From Blautia sp. XA-2221 (GTDB lineage Bacteria > Bacillota > Clostridia > Lachnospirales > Lachnospiraceae), in contig NZ_JAJQXX010000001.1 of assembly GCF_028767025.1 (NCBI RefSeq), forward strand, positions 1-64,000: a stretch of DNA of 64,000 nucleotides, written 5' to 3'. Each line of letters begins with the position of its first letter. Positions within the stretch are counted from its first letter, which is position 1. Under the pieces are notes generated by a model that saw only the letters and a program-made list of their open reading frames with translations, was not told where the DNA came from and did no database searches. The position numbers were made by a program, and so were the translations under genes. Of this stretch, positions 15,829 to 25,040 are shown one piece after another.

Positions 15829-16282
15829 TAAGCAGACCGATCAGAAGACCGGTGATCACTCCGGAGATCAGAAGCACAGGCGCATAATAGAGCAGGCTGG
15901 TATTTTCCACGATCAGGGCAGCCACGATCAGCTGTCCGATGTTGTGGGATACGCCCCCGGCAACGCTGATGCCAAGAATGCTGAATCCGGAACTTTTTTT
16001 CATAAGAGTCATGACAAAAAGGCTTAAAGCCGCTCCTGCAAGACTGTAGATGATAGTGAACATATTTCCGAAAAGAAAACCGATCACAACAATGCGTACT
16101 GCCGATACCAGAGCGGCTTCCTTCCAGGTATATGTTTCAAGTATAAAAAGAACGGCGAGATTTGCCAGTCCCAGCTTGATTCCGGGAATCCCCGCAAAAA
16201 ACGGGATCAGGGACTCCACATAGCCGAAAATAATGGCTACAGCGGCAAACAGTCCGAGATATGCAGTTTTTTTATTGTTCAT
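15797..16282 (-). CDS. Gx transporter-family membrane protein
   Basis: A 161-residue integral membrane protein of the family once annotated as heptaprenyl diphosphate synthase component I (Gx transporter). IPGIKLGLANLAV is the family hallmark, and five to six hydrophobic helices fill the rest. Such proteins are S-component-like and often sit beside NusG-domain-II proteins and ApbE or Rnf-type genes, as here. The transported compound is unknown; a flavin or quinone-related role is an inference from neighbours. It follows the NusG-II gene with a 3-base gap. Confidence 0.85.
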   Translation of the reverse strand: MNNKKTAYLGLFAAVAIIFGYVESLIPFFAGIPGIKLGLANLAVLFILETYTWKEAALVSAVRIVVIGFLFGNMFTIIYSLAGAALSLFVMTLMKKSSGFSILGISVAGGVSHNIGQLIVAALIVENTSLLYYAPVLLISGVITGLLIGLLTKEVTKRIHL

Positions 16283-16285
16283 AAT

Positions 16286-16654
16286 TCACACTGCCGTGTC
16301 AAATTCCGGAGAAGATTCTTCGGAGTCAGCGGCTTTTACTCCTTCTATTACAACTTTATTGGGAAGGCAGACAATGGTTCCGCCTGAACTTCCCACAGCT
16401 TTCTGCCTAATGCAGAGATGATCGGGACAGTCTGCTTCTGTCATTTTTACTTTTCCGTCTTTGATCTCGCAGACATTGGTATCTCCGATAGCGATCACCT
16501 GATCCTCTGCAAGAGAATAGGTTCCATATTCCTGACCGTTTACAGTAATGCGGATGGAACCATAGTCATCTTTCCGCATGAGAAACATACCGCCCCAGAG
16601 AGCCAGAGCAACAGCCAGAATGGCTGCGATCATAATCAAATCTTTTTTTTTCAA
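16286..16654 (-). CDS. NusG domain II-containing protein
   Basis: A 122-residue protein with an N-terminal transmembrane anchor (about 5-25) and an extracytosolic NusG-II-like beta domain containing CPDHLC at about residues 76-81. The tail is acidic. The family is of unknown biochemical function but is repeatedly found with Gx transporters and flavinylation genes. It forms a two-gene operon with the Gx transporter, convergent with apbE. Confidence 0.85.
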   Translation of the reverse strand: MKKKDLIMIAAILAVALALWGGMFLMRKDDYGSIRITVNGQEYGTYSLAEDQVIAIGDTNVCEIKDGKVKMTEADCPDHLCIRQKAVGSSGGTIVCLPNKVVIEGVKAADSEESSPEFDTAV

Positions 16655-16909
16655 TTCAGGATCCTTTCTTTATTTCTTTCACATGATCATCAGGGGTTAA
16701 AAGGGCTTCTGGTCCGGTCCGGTACAGTTGTGCCGGCACAGGATAAACCCTGCAGTTTGGTGTTTATCATAGCATAAGGCATAAAATCTGACAAGTCCTG
16801 AAGTTAGATGATAGAAACACAGCGGGGGTACAGGGAGAAAGAGGGAGACTGTTTACTGTGTCGGCATCAGCGAAAGGGCAATATTCAGGGTCAGACCACA
16901 AAAAATTCA

Positions 16910-16938
16910 TTGTTTTCCATGTGAGAAAGTGATAGAAT
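16910..16938 (+). promoter_or_regulatory. Candidate secA promoter
   Basis: TTGTTT (16910-16915), a 17-base spacer and TAGAAT (16933-16938). Confidence 0.5.
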
Positions 16939-16965
16939 AGAATAGATTAATTGTATTAACCTAAT

Positions 16966-16981
16966 TACGGAAGATTCCGTA
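16966..16981. promoter_or_regulatory. Palindrome in secA leader
   Basis: TACGGAAGATTCCGTA is a 16-base inverted repeat with a 2-base centre, about 28 bases after the candidate -10 and 43 before the start codon. It could be a hairpin or a protein site. Confidence 0.4.
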
Positions 16982-17023
16982 AAACAGATTTTATATAAAA
17001 ATAAAGATAAACAGGAGTATATT

Positions 17024-19600
17024 ATGAGCGTGTTTTCAAAAGTATTCGGGACGCACAGCCAGCGTGAAGTAAAACGTATCATGCCGCTGGTAGAAAAGAC
17101 AGAGGCTCTGCGCCCGGAGATGCAGAAATTAACGGATGAAGAACTCAGAGACAAAACAAGAGAGTATAAAAGACGTCTGGAAGAGGGAGAGAATCTTGAT
17201 AACCTTCTTCCGGAGGCCTTTGCTACAGTGCGCGAGGCGGCCAAGCGTGTTCTGGGAATGGAACATTACCGTGTCCAGATCATCGGCGGTATCATCCTTC
17301 ATCAGGGCCGAATTGCAGAAATGAAAACCGGTGAAGGTAAGACCCTTGTATCTACACTTCCGGCATATCTGAATGCTCTGGAGGGCAAGGGAGTCCATAT
17401 CGTTACAGTCAATGATTACCTGGCAAAGCGAGATGCAGAGTGGATGGGCAAGGTTCATGAGTTCCTTGGTCTGACTGTAGGCGTTGTACTGAATGACATG
17501 AAGCCGGAGGAACGCCGGGCTGCTTATGGCTGTGACATTACCTATGTGACAAACAATGAGCTGGGATTTGACTATCTTCGTGATAACATGGTTATTTATA
17601 AAGAACAGCTGGTACAGAGAGATCTGCACTACTGTATCATTGATGAGGTTGACTCTGTTCTTATCGACGAGGCCCGTACACCTCTGATCATTTCCGGACA
17701 GAGCGGCAAATCCACCAAGCTTTATGAAGTGTGCGACGTTCTTGCAAAACAGCTGGAACGCGGTGAGGCAAGCCATGAGATGACAAAGATGGCGGCCATC
17801 ATGGGTGAAGAGGTTGTTGAAACAGGAGATTTTGTTGTAAATGAAAAGGACAAGATCGTCAACCTGACTGAACGCGGTGTGAAAAAGGTTGAGAAATTCT
17901 TTAACATTGAGAACCTTGCCGATCCGGAAAATCTGGAGATCCAGCATAATGTGATCCTTGCTCTCCGCGCTCATAACCTGATGCATAAGGATCAGGATTA
18001 TGTGGTAAAAGACGATGAGATCCTGATCGTTGACGAGTTTACAGGACGTATCATGCCGGGACGCCGTTATTCTGACGGACTTCATCAGGCAATTGAGGCC
18101 AAAGAACATGTGAAGGTAAAACGTGAGAGCAAAACTCTTGCAACCATTACTTTCCAGAACTTCTTTAATAAATATGCAAAAAAAGGCGGTATGACAGGTA
18201 CTGCCCTTACTGAGGAAAAAGAGTTCCGTGATATTTACGGAATGGACGTTGTTGAGATTCCTACCAACAAGCCGGTACAGCGTAAGGACCTGGAAGATGC
18301 TGTTTATATGACAAAAAAAGAGAAATTCAATGCAGTTGTCGAGGCTGTCAAAGAAGCTCATGCAAAACAGCAGCCGGTTCTTGTAGGTACAATTACTATT
18401 GAGACTTCTGAACTTCTCAGCAGAATGCTGCGCCGTGAAGGAATCCAGCACAGCGTACTGAACGCCAAGTTCCATGAGCAGGAGGCGGAGATCGTTGCTC
18501 AGGCAGGACAGGCAGGAGCAGTAACCATTGCCACTAACATGGCGGGCCGTGGTACAGATATTAAGCTGGATGATGTGTCAAAAGAGGCCGGCGGTCTGAA
18601 GATCATCGGTACTGAGCGTCATGAATCCAGACGTATTGATAACCAGCTCCGCGGACGTTCCGGACGTCAGGGAGATCCGGGAGAATCCCGTTTCTACATT
18701 TCTCTGGAGGATGATCTGATGCGTCTGTTCGGTTCCGAGCGTCTGATGAAGATCTTTACTTCACTTGGCGTTGCAGAGAATGAGCAGATTGAGCACAAAA
18801 TGCTTTCCAATGCGATCCAGAAAGCACAGGAAAAGATCGAGTTCAATAACTTTGGTATCCGTAAAAACCTTCTTGACTATGACCAGGTAAATAATGAGCA
18901 GCGTGAGATTATTTACAAAGAGCGCCGTCAGGTTCTGGATGGAGAGAATATGCGTGATTCTATCTACAAGATGATCACAGATATTGTGGACAATACAGTA
19001 GACAGATGCTTCTCAGATGATGTGGATGCGGTAGAATGGAATCTGGATGAGTTTAATTCTATTCTTCTTCCGATCATTCCGATCCAGGCTCTTACTCAGG
19101 AAAAAGTAAAAGGCAAGAAGAAAAATGAGATGAAGCATATTCTCAAGGAAGAGGCTGTGAAGCTTTATGAGACAAAGGAATCTGAGTTCCCGGAACCGGA
19201 GCAGCTTCGTGAGCTTGAGCGAGTGGTTCTTTTGAAATCCATTGACAGCAAATGGATGGATCACATTGACGACATGGAAATTCTTCGTCAGGGTATCGGT
19301 CTTGTAGGATACGGACAGAGAGATCCGGTTGTTGAGTACAAGATGAGCGCTTATGATATGTTCAATGAGATGATAAACAGTATTCAGGAGGACACAGTCC
19401 GTATGCTGTATCATGTACATGTTGAACAGAAGATTGAGCGTGAGCAGGTGGCAAAGGTTACCGGAACAAATAAAGACGATTCCAGCGCCCGCAAGCCTGT
19501 TCAGAGAAAAGAGGACAAGGTTTATCCGAATGATCCGTGTCCGTGTGGAAGCGGCAAAAAATACAAACAGTGCTGTGGCCGCAAAATGATGAAAGCATAA
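17024..19600 (+). CDS. secA: Preprotein translocase ATPase SecA
   Basis: The 858-residue motor of the general secretion pathway; it binds SecYEG and pushes preproteins across the membrane using ATP. Visible parts are Walker A ([10 protein letters not shown]), the DEAD-type Walker B ([15 protein letters not shown]), the preprotein cross-linking region, the second motor domain ([23 protein letters not shown]), helical wing/scaffold, and the C-terminal SEC-C zinc motif [13 protein letters not shown]. Length and order are normal. A GGAG site precedes the ATG. It is monocistronic, with a terminator following. A 448-residue open frame on the opposite strand is a shadow. Confidence 0.98.
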   Translation: MSVFSKVFGTHSQREVKRIMPLVEKTEALRPEMQKLTDEELRDKTREYKRRLEEGENLDNLLPEAFATVREAAKRVLGMEHYRVQIIGGIILHQGRIAEMKTGEGKTLVSTLPAYLNALEGKGVHIVTVNDYLAKRDAEWMGKVHEFLGLTVGVVLNDMKPEERRAAYGCDITYVTNNELGFDYLRDNMVIYKEQLVQRDLHYCIIDEVDSVLIDEARTPLIISGQSGKSTKLYEVCDVLAKQLERGEASHEMTKMAAIMGEEVVETGDFVVNEKDKIVNLTERGVKKVEKFFNIENLADPENLEIQHNVILALRAHNLMHKDQDYVVKDDEILIVDEFTGRIMPGRRYSDGLHQAIEAKEHVKVKRESKTLATITFQNFFNKYAKKGGMTGTALTEEKEFRDIYGMDVVEIPTNKPVQRKDLEDAVYMTKKEKFNAVVEAVKEAHAKQQPVLVGTITIETSELLSRMLRREGIQHSVLNAKFHEQEAEIVAQAGQAGAVTIATNMAGRGTDIKLDDVSKEAGGLKIIGTERHESRRIDNQLRGRSGRQGDPGESRFYISLEDDLMRLFGSERLMKIFTSLGVAENEQIEHKMLSNAIQKAQEKIEFNNFGIRKNLLDYDQVNNEQREIIYKERRQVLDGENMRDSIYKMITDIVDNTVDRCFSDDVDAVEWNLDEFNSILLPIIPIQALTQEKVKGKKKNEMKHILKEEAVKLYETKESEFPEPEQLRELERVVLLKSIDSKWMDHIDDMEILRQGIGLVGYGQRDPVVEYKMSAYDMFNEMINSIQEDTVRMLYHVHVEQKIEREQVAKVTGTNKDDSSARKPVQRKEDKVYPNDPCPCGSGKKYKQCCGRKMMKA

Positions 19601-19615
19601 AAAAATAAGGAAACG

Positions 19616-19655
19616 GAAGGGCTGGTCACATCTGATGACAGCCCTTCTTTTATAT
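19616..19655 (+). terminator. Intrinsic terminator after secA
   Basis: GAAGGGCTG (19616-19624) pairs with CAGCCCTTC (19639-19647), then a T-rich run. Confidence 0.88.
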
Positions 19656-19715
19656 AAGAAGTTTTGGGAAACACAGATGAATTAAGGGGACAACTATGTC
19701 CTGTCAGGAGAAAAT

Positions 19716-20660
19716 ATGATAAAAATTGACTTGGTGACCGGATTTTTGGGAGCCGGAAAAACAACTTTTATAAAAAAATATGCCTCTTATCTGCTGAAAA
19801 AGGGGATGAACATCGGAATCCTGGAAAATGATTTCGGAGCAGTAAATGTGGATATGATGCTTTTGAAAGAACTGGAAGGGGAAAACTGTGAGCTTGAAAT
19901 GATTGCAGGAGGCTGTGACCGGGAAACTCACAGACGCAGATTTAAGACAAAGCTGATAGCAATGGGAATGTGCGGATATGATCGGGTGATCGTGGAGCCT
20001 TCCGGGATTTTTGATGTGGATGAATTTTTTGACGCTCTTCATGAGGAACCTCTTGACCGCTGGTATGAAGTAGGTAACGTGATTACCATAGTGGATGCCG
20101 GACTGGAAGAAGAGCTTTCTGCTCAGGGAGAATACCTTCTGGGGTCAGAGGCTGCCTGCGCAGGCCGTGTGGTGTTCAGCAGAGCCGGAGAAACTTCGGT
20201 GGAAAAAATAAGGGAAACAACAGCGCGCCTGAACCAGGCAATGGAAACGATCCGATGCAGCAGGAGATTTGGAGAAGATATTTTCTGTAAAGACTGGGAA
20301 AGTTTATCTGATAAGGATTATGAAATGCTGCTGAACTGCGGACACCGGAAAGAAACTTACGAAAAACAGCATTTTGTTCAGCAGGCTTTTCAGTCTCTTT
20401 ATTTTATGAATACAGGAATCTGTGCAGAAAAATTAAAGGAAGCATCGGATAAGATCATGTCAGATTCTGAATGTGGATCTGTGTTTCGAATCAAAGGTTT
20501 TGCCAGAAATAAAGAAGGAAACTGGATGGAATTGAACGCTGTCAGGGGAGAAAGCTGCCTTCGCCCTATCGACACAGGACAGGAAGTAATAATTGTGATC
20601 GGAGAGGCTCCGGTAAAAGAAAAAATTGAATCACAGTTAAATTTTATGACTGATAATTAA
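19716..20660 (+). CDS. Divergent CobW/COG0523-like GTPase
   Basis: A 314-residue G3E-family P-loop protein. Walker A is GFLGAGKTT (9-17), with LENDFGAVNVD following and EPSGIF at the Walker B/switch position. Two hallmarks are altered. The metal-binding CxCC motif of COG0523 metallochaperones is replaced by GGCDRETH around Cys67, leaving a single Cys. The NKxD guanine-specificity motif expected after VVF reads SRAGE. The C-terminal domain is present but weakly similar. It may have lost metal delivery or guanine specificity. It stands alone between terminated neighbours, so context gives no metal or target. Confidence 0.82.
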   Translation: MIKIDLVTGFLGAGKTTFIKKYASYLLKKGMNIGILENDFGAVNVDMMLLKELEGENCELEMIAGGCDRETHRRRFKTKLIAMGMCGYDRVIVEPSGIFDVDEFFDALHEEPLDRWYEVGNVITIVDAGLEEELSAQGEYLLGSEAACAGRVVFSRAGETSVEKIRETTARLNQAMETIRCSRRFGEDIFCKDWESLSDKDYEMLLNCGHRKETYEKQHFVQQAFQSLYFMNTGICAEKLKEASDKIMSDSECGSVFRIKGFARNKEGNWMELNAVRGESCLRPIDTGQEVIIVIGEAPVKEKIESQLNFMTDN

Positions 20661-20671
20661 CATCTGTTCAG

Positions 20672-20700
20672 TTGTGGCAAAAGGATGTGTCTGGTATGAT
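20672..20700 (+). promoter_or_regulatory. Candidate promoter of XRE gene
   Basis: TTGTGG (20672-20677), a 17-base spacer and TATGAT (20695-20700) with an extended TGG. Confidence 0.5.
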
Positions 20701-20750
20701 AAAAGCAGCAAAGGCCGATGCACAAATCATAACAGAGAAGGAGAATTGCC

Positions 20751-21758
20751 ATGAAAACAGGTGAAATGATCAGAATGTACAGAAAAAACAGGAATCTGAC
20801 ACAGGAAGAAATGGCAAACCGCCTGGGTGTTACAGCCCCGGCTGTGAATAAATGGGAAAATAATGTTTCTCTTCCTGATATCACTCTTCTTGCGCCCATT
20901 GCAAGATTGCTGGAAACAACTCCGGATACACTTCTGTGCTTTCGCGAGGAATTAAGTTTGGAGGAAGTGAACGCTATTGTGCAGGAAGCTGGTGAAAAAT
21001 TTCAGAAGGAGAGCTATGGACAGGTATTCGAATTCTGCCGGAAAAAGATTCATCAGTATCCGGGCTGCGACAATCTTGTGGTACAGCTTGCGGTAGTTCT
21101 GGACAGCTGGCGGATATTGAAGAACATTCTGGAAACAGAAATGAAAAAATACGACCAGGAAATCCTGGGGTGGTATAAGCAGGCTCTGGAAAGCGAGGAT
21201 ACCGAGATAAAGGAGCGGGCGGCAGAGGCACTGTTCAGTTACTATTTCCGAAATGAACAGTACGAAGAAGCTGATGGCTGCCTGGAATATTTTTCTGCAA
21301 AAGATCCGGGAAGAAAGATTCATAAAGCACTTTTATATGAAAAAAGAGGAGACAGACCGGCTGCGTGGAAAGCATATGAGGAGCTTTTGTTTCAGACTGG
21401 AAATTTTGCAGAGATGGTGCTTGGCGGACTGTTTTCCCTTGCTGAGAAGGACGGAGATCTGGAAAAAGCACGGATGTTCACAGAAAAGCTGATACAGCTG
21501 GCGGAACTTTTTGAGACAGGGGAATACCATAAGGCTTCTGCCAAAATGAGCCTGGCTTTGGCGGAAAAGAACAGAAATAAGCAGGAACAGTACATGGAGG
21601 AAGTGATTTCGGCTGTGGATCAGCTGGATTCTTTTAGAAGTTCTGATCTTTATGCACATATGGAATTTAAAGAGATGCGCCGGGAATTTGCAGAAAACAT
21701 GAAAAAAACTCTGCGGGAGAGTTTTCAGAAGGAGAGTGCTTGTCAGTTTTCAGAGTGA
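20751..21758 (+). CDS. XRE-family regulator with helical-repeat domain
   Basis: A 335-residue protein. Residues 1-62 are a Cro/CI helix-turn-helix (MIRMYRKNRNLTQEEMANRLGVTAPAVNKWEN). The remaining 270 residues are alpha-helical with tetratricopeptide-like spacing (YEEADGCLEYF, AWKAYEELLFQ, DLEKARMFTEKL), a layout seen in peptide-sensing or stress regulators. It is monocistronic, with a terminator following. Target and signal are unknown. Confidence 0.87.
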   Translation: MKTGEMIRMYRKNRNLTQEEMANRLGVTAPAVNKWENNVSLPDITLLAPIARLLETTPDTLLCFREELSLEEVNAIVQEAGEKFQKESYGQVFEFCRKKIHQYPGCDNLVVQLAVVLDSWRILKNILETEMKKYDQEILGWYKQALESEDTEIKERAAEALFSYYFRNEQYEEADGCLEYFSAKDPGRKIHKALLYEKRGDRPAAWKAYEELLFQTGNFAEMVLGGLFSLAEKDGDLEKARMFTEKLIQLAELFETGEYHKASAKMSLALAEKNRNKQEQYMEEVISAVDQLDSFRSSDLYAHMEFKEMRREFAENMKKTLRESFQKESACQFSE

Positions 21759-21807
21759 TTTTTTGGATGTAGAGAAGCAGAAAGAACATATATTATGAAC
21801 AGGTGAC

Positions 21808-21856
21808 AAAAACAACGCCGGATTGGAAAGCCAGCTTCGGTTTGGTGCTGTTTTAG
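21808..21856 (+). terminator. Terminator after XRE gene
   Basis: An 18-step stem from AAAACAACGCC (21809-21819) to GGTGCTGTTTT, rich in G-U pairs on the plus-strand RNA, ends in UUUUAGG. Confidence 0.65.
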
Positions 21857-21925
21857 GCAAAAGGGTTGACATTCTGCCTTGTTCGTGCAATTAATATGGG
21901 GACAGACAGAAACGGAGGAGAAAAA

Positions 21926-22747
21926 GTGGAAAAAAATACAAAAATTTTGTTTACGGATCTGGACGGAACTCTTTTAAACGATAAAAAAGAAGTAACAGCC
22001 GGCAATCAGGCTGCCATAGACAGAGCCCTGGAACAGGGACACAAAATTGTTGTAACCACAGGGCGTCCCCTTGCTAGCGGACTGGATATTGCAGAGAGGA
22101 TCGGGCTGACAAAAGAAGGCTGTTATGTGATCGCCTTTAACGGAGGGCAGATTTACGATCCTTTTCATAAAGAAACCATTTTTGGAAAAACCTTGTCAAA
22201 ACAGGTGGCAAAATCTCTGTTTCAGGAGGCTATGGACAGAGGGCTTCATGTTCAGTCCTATTCGGATACGCAAGTTCTTTCTCTTAAAGAAAATCGGGAA
22301 TTACTTTTTTATATCAGTGGTTCTACCGTATCTTATAAGATTGTTCCGGATCTGGATTCAGCATTTCCAAACGATCCGTATAAGATTTTGCTGGTAGGAC
22401 TGGACAATCGTTCAGAACTGGACAGATATCAGAAAGAATGTGTGAATCCTCTGAAGGGAACCGTGAGAAGCTTCTTTTCTACAGAAAATTATCTGGAAAT
22501 CGTTCCGGACGGTGTTTCCAAGGGCGTTGCAGTAAAATGGCTCTGTGATCATCTGGATATCCCTCTGGAAAATTCCGTGGCAGCCGGAGATGCGCCAAAT
22601 GATGTGGAAATGCTGCAGGCGGCTTATGTGGGTGCTGTGATGAAAAATGCCTACGAGGGAATGGAAAAGTATGCAACCTATGTGACAGAGCGGGATAATA
22701 ACCATGACGGTGTGGCAGAAATTATAGAGAAGTTTATTTTAAGGTAA
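21926..22747 (+). CDS. Cof-type HAD-family sugar phosphatase
   Basis: A 273-residue haloacid-dehalogenase phosphatase of the Cof/YidA type. Motif I is FTDLDGTLL, motif II VTTGRP, motif III lies around VSKGVAVKWL, and motif IV is AAGDAPNDVEML; the cap domain (type C2) lies between II and III. Likely substrates are sugar phosphates or FMN-like compounds. I place the start at GTG 21926 because ACGGAGGAG ends seven bases before it; the frame continues upstream to a TTG at 21866 without a ribosome binding site. Confidence 0.9.
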   Translation: MEKNTKILFTDLDGTLLNDKKEVTAGNQAAIDRALEQGHKIVVTTGRPLASGLDIAERIGLTKEGCYVIAFNGGQIYDPFHKETIFGKTLSKQVAKSLFQEAMDRGLHVQSYSDTQVLSLKENRELLFYISGSTVSYKIVPDLDSAFPNDPYKILLVGLDNRSELDRYQKECVNPLKGTVRSFFSTENYLEIVPDGVSKGVAVKWLCDHLDIPLENSVAAGDAPNDVEMLQAAYVGAVMKNAYEGMEKYATYVTERDNNHDGVAEIIEKFILR

Positions 22748-22757
22748 ACAGAAGAAT

Positions 22758-22794
22758 GAAAACTCCTGGTGTTTTAAATGCCGGGAGTTTTTGT
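22758..22794 (+). terminator. Terminator after HAD phosphatase
   Basis: AAAACTCCTGG pairs with the later CCGGGAGTTTT, followed by TTGT. Confidence 0.8.
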
Positions 22795-22980
22795 CATGTA
22801 AATGATGATTACAGTATTATCTGTCAGCGCCGGGGCTGAAAAAATTCGTGGAAGAAAATAAAAGTACATTTATAAGAAACAACCAATCATATTACAGGAA
22901 TTTTCGGATTACTGTACCTTCCCTGTGCCTATACAGGGCTGGCTCTCTGTGTTATGATAATTGCAGAAGGAGGCGCCTTT

Positions 22981-24504
22981 ATGGAACAGGAAAATCACAC
23001 ATATATAGCCATTGATCTGAAATCCTTTTATGCTTCTGTGGAGTGCAGGGAGCGGGGACTTGATCCAATGAGGACGAATCTGGTTGTGGCAGATGGCAGC
23101 CGTACACAGAAAACAATCTGCCTTGCAGTATCACCGTCTTTGAGGGCATATGGGATTCCGGGCAGGCCAAGGCTTTTTGAGGTAGTCCAGAAGGTGAGAG
23201 CGATCAATGGTCTGCGAAAAAGAAAAGCGCCCGGAGGAAGTTTTTCCGGGGCTTCTTATCTGGCATCGGAGCTTGAAGCATATCCGGAGCTTGAGCTTAC
23301 CTATATTACAGCTCCGCCAAGAATGGCGTTTTATATGGATTACAGCACAAGGATCTATAATATTTATCTGAAATATATAGCGCCGGAGGATATGCATGTA
23401 TATTCCATTGATGAGGTGTTTATTGACGCTACTCATTATCTGAAAACCTATGGTATGACTGCCCGCCAACTTGCTATGACTATGATCCGGGATGTGCTGC
23501 AGTCAACAGGGATCACAGCCACAGCGGGCATTGGAACCAATCTGTATCTGTGTAAGATAGCAATGGATATTGTGGCAAAGCATATAGAACCTGATGAAAA
23601 CGGAGTTAGGATTGCCGAGCTGGATGAGATGTCCTACCGGAAACTTTTGTGGGATCATCAGCCCCTTACAGATTTCTGGAGAGTGGGAAAAGGCTATGAA
23701 AAAAAGCTGAAGGCCAATGGGATTTTTACCATGGGGGATGTGGCGCGCTGCTCTGTGGGAAAGACGGAAGATTTTTATAATGAGGAGCTTCTTTATAAGC
23801 TTTTTGGAATCAATGCAGAGCTTCTGATCGACCACGCCTGGGGATGGGAGCCCTGTACGATCCAGGATATAAAAAGCTACAGACCTTCCAGTAACAGTGT
23901 GGGATCCGGTCAGGTTCTCTCATGTCCCTATAGTTTTGAAAAAGCCAGACTGGTAATCCGGGAGATGGCAGATCTTCTGGCTCTGGATCTTGTTGACAAG
24001 CGCCTGGTAACAGATCAGCTGACTCTTACGGTAGGATATGATATTGAAAATCTGAAAGATCCGGGAAAGAAATACAGCGGGGAAGTAACCACAGACCGTT
24101 ACGGAAGAAAAATCCCCAAACATGCTCACGGAACCATTAATCTGAAGAATCAGACTTCTTCTGCAAAGAAGATCGTAACTGCGGTGATGGAGCTTTATGA
24201 CAGGATCATGGACAGAGATCTTCTGATAAGAAGAATGTATCTGGCAGCAAACAAGGTAGTTCCGGAGGAAATGGTACAGAAAGAAGAGTCTTTTGAACAG
24301 CTTGACCTGTTTACGGATTATGCTGCGCTGGAAAAGCAGAAAGAGCAGGAAGAAGCTGCGCTGGAACGTGAACGCAAAATGCAGGAGGCTATGCTGGATA
24401 TTAAGAAAAAATTTGGGAAGAATGCAATTCTGAAGGGGATGAATCTGCAGGAGGGCGCTACGGCCAGAGATCGAAATTCCCGGATCGGAGGCCACAAGGC
24501 TTAG
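22981..24504 (+). CDS. Y-family DNA polymerase, UvrX/UmuC-like
   Basis: A 507-residue translesion polymerase. The palm motifs are IAIDLKSFYASVE (9-21, first metal Asp12) and VYSIDEVFID (second acidic pair). Fingers, thumb helix-hairpin-helix (GKGYEKKLKANGIFTMGDVA) and little-finger domains follow, with a Glu/Gln-rich C-terminal tail. It lacks a canonical beta-clamp hexapeptide where I looked, though QLDLF (about residue 440) is a good candidate. The start at ATG 22981 follows GAAGGAGG; an in-frame upstream ATG lies before that site. It is followed at 33 bases by a YolD-like gene, the arrangement known for Bacillus UvrX-YolD. No LexA-type box was recognised upstream. Confidence 0.92.
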   Translation: MEQENHTYIAIDLKSFYASVECRERGLDPMRTNLVVADGSRTQKTICLAVSPSLRAYGIPGRPRLFEVVQKVRAINGLRKRKAPGGSFSGASYLASELEAYPELELTYITAPPRMAFYMDYSTRIYNIYLKYIAPEDMHVYSIDEVFIDATHYLKTYGMTARQLAMTMIRDVLQSTGITATAGIGTNLYLCKIAMDIVAKHIEPDENGVRIAELDEMSYRKLLWDHQPLTDFWRVGKGYEKKLKANGIFTMGDVARCSVGKTEDFYNEELLYKLFGINAELLIDHAWGWEPCTIQDIKSYRPSSNSVGSGQVLSCPYSFEKARLVIREMADLLALDLVDKRLVTDQLTLTVGYDIENLKDPGKKYSGEVTTDRYGRKIPKHAHGTINLKNQTSSAKKIVTAVMELYDRIMDRDLLIRRMYLAANKVVPEEMVQKEESFEQLDLFTDYAALEKQKEQEEAALERERKMQEAMLDIKKKFGKNAILKGMNLQEGATARDRNSRIGGHKA

Positions 24505-24537
24505 AAATTCTCGCAGTCTGATAAAAGGAGAACAGAG

Positions 24538-24966
24538 ATGAAGAATTATTTTGGTGAAACACATAAATATGACGATATCATCAACTTTCCTCATCATGTG
24601 TCCGGAACGCATCCGCAGATGCCGGTGGAGGACCGGGCGGCTCAGTTTGCTCCCTTTGCTGCGCTGACAGGATATGGAGCAGCTATTAAGGAAACAGAAA
24701 GATATACAGAAAAGAGAATACAGCCGGATGAGGAGAGAGTGGAGCTTCTGAACAGACGGCTTGAATTTATCCGGGAACACATTACGGAGAAGCCTGAGGT
24801 GTCTGTCACCTTTTTTCAGCCGGATCTGAAAAAAGAAGGCGGAGCGTACATTACAGTCACCGGCATTGTAAAAAAGATCGATACGTTCAGACACAGAATT
24901 CTTATGAGGGACGACACGGAAATTCCTTTTGAAAATCTCTGGGAAATTGTTTTTCAGGAAAAATAA
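24538..24966 (+). CDS. YolD-like protein
   Basis: A 142-residue protein with the short motif HPQMPVEDRAAQFAPFAAL (residues 23-41) and GAAIKETER, a Lachnospiraceae form of the YolD-like family. These proteins are encoded with Y-family polymerases and are thought to modulate them, much as UmuD does, without being proteases. The C-terminal half is a small beta-rich domain (VTFFQPDLKKEGGAYITV). It has a good AAAAGGAG site and is in an operon with the preceding polymerase. Confidence 0.85.
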   Translation: MKNYFGETHKYDDIINFPHHVSGTHPQMPVEDRAAQFAPFAALTGYGAAIKETERYTEKRIQPDEERVELLNRRLEFIREHITEKPEVSVTFFQPDLKKEGGAYITVTGIVKKIDTFRHRILMRDDTEIPFENLWEIVFQEK

Positions 24967-24978
24967 AAGATTCCGGTC

Positions 24979-25007
24979 TTTACGGATGTATTGATTTTTT
25001 GTATACT
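24979..25007 (+). promoter_or_regulatory. Candidate promoter of bcp-yaaA
   Basis: TTTACG (24979-24984), a 17-base spacer and TATACT (25002-25007). Confidence 0.5.
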
Positions 25008-25040
25008 ATACTAAAAAAGTCAACAAAGGAGGAAATACTT

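Larger units (their letters stand above)
16655..17023. other. Intergenic region between NusG-II and secA
   Basis: A 369-base gap between divergent genes with no convincing ORF. It contains the secA promoter candidate (16910-16938) and a perfect palindrome in the secA leader (16966-16981). The part next to the NusG-II gene should hold that operon's promoter, but I could not choose one. Confidence 0.5.

Noticed and set aside
17129-18475. A 448-codon open frame on the minus strand
   Set aside because: It lies entirely within secA, has no ribosome binding site and no family motifs; codon bias of secA explains it.
22748-22980. LexA (SOS) box before the Y-family polymerase
   Set aside because: No GAAC-N4-GTTC-type dyad was found; only a short CCCTGT/ACAGGG hairpin is present.
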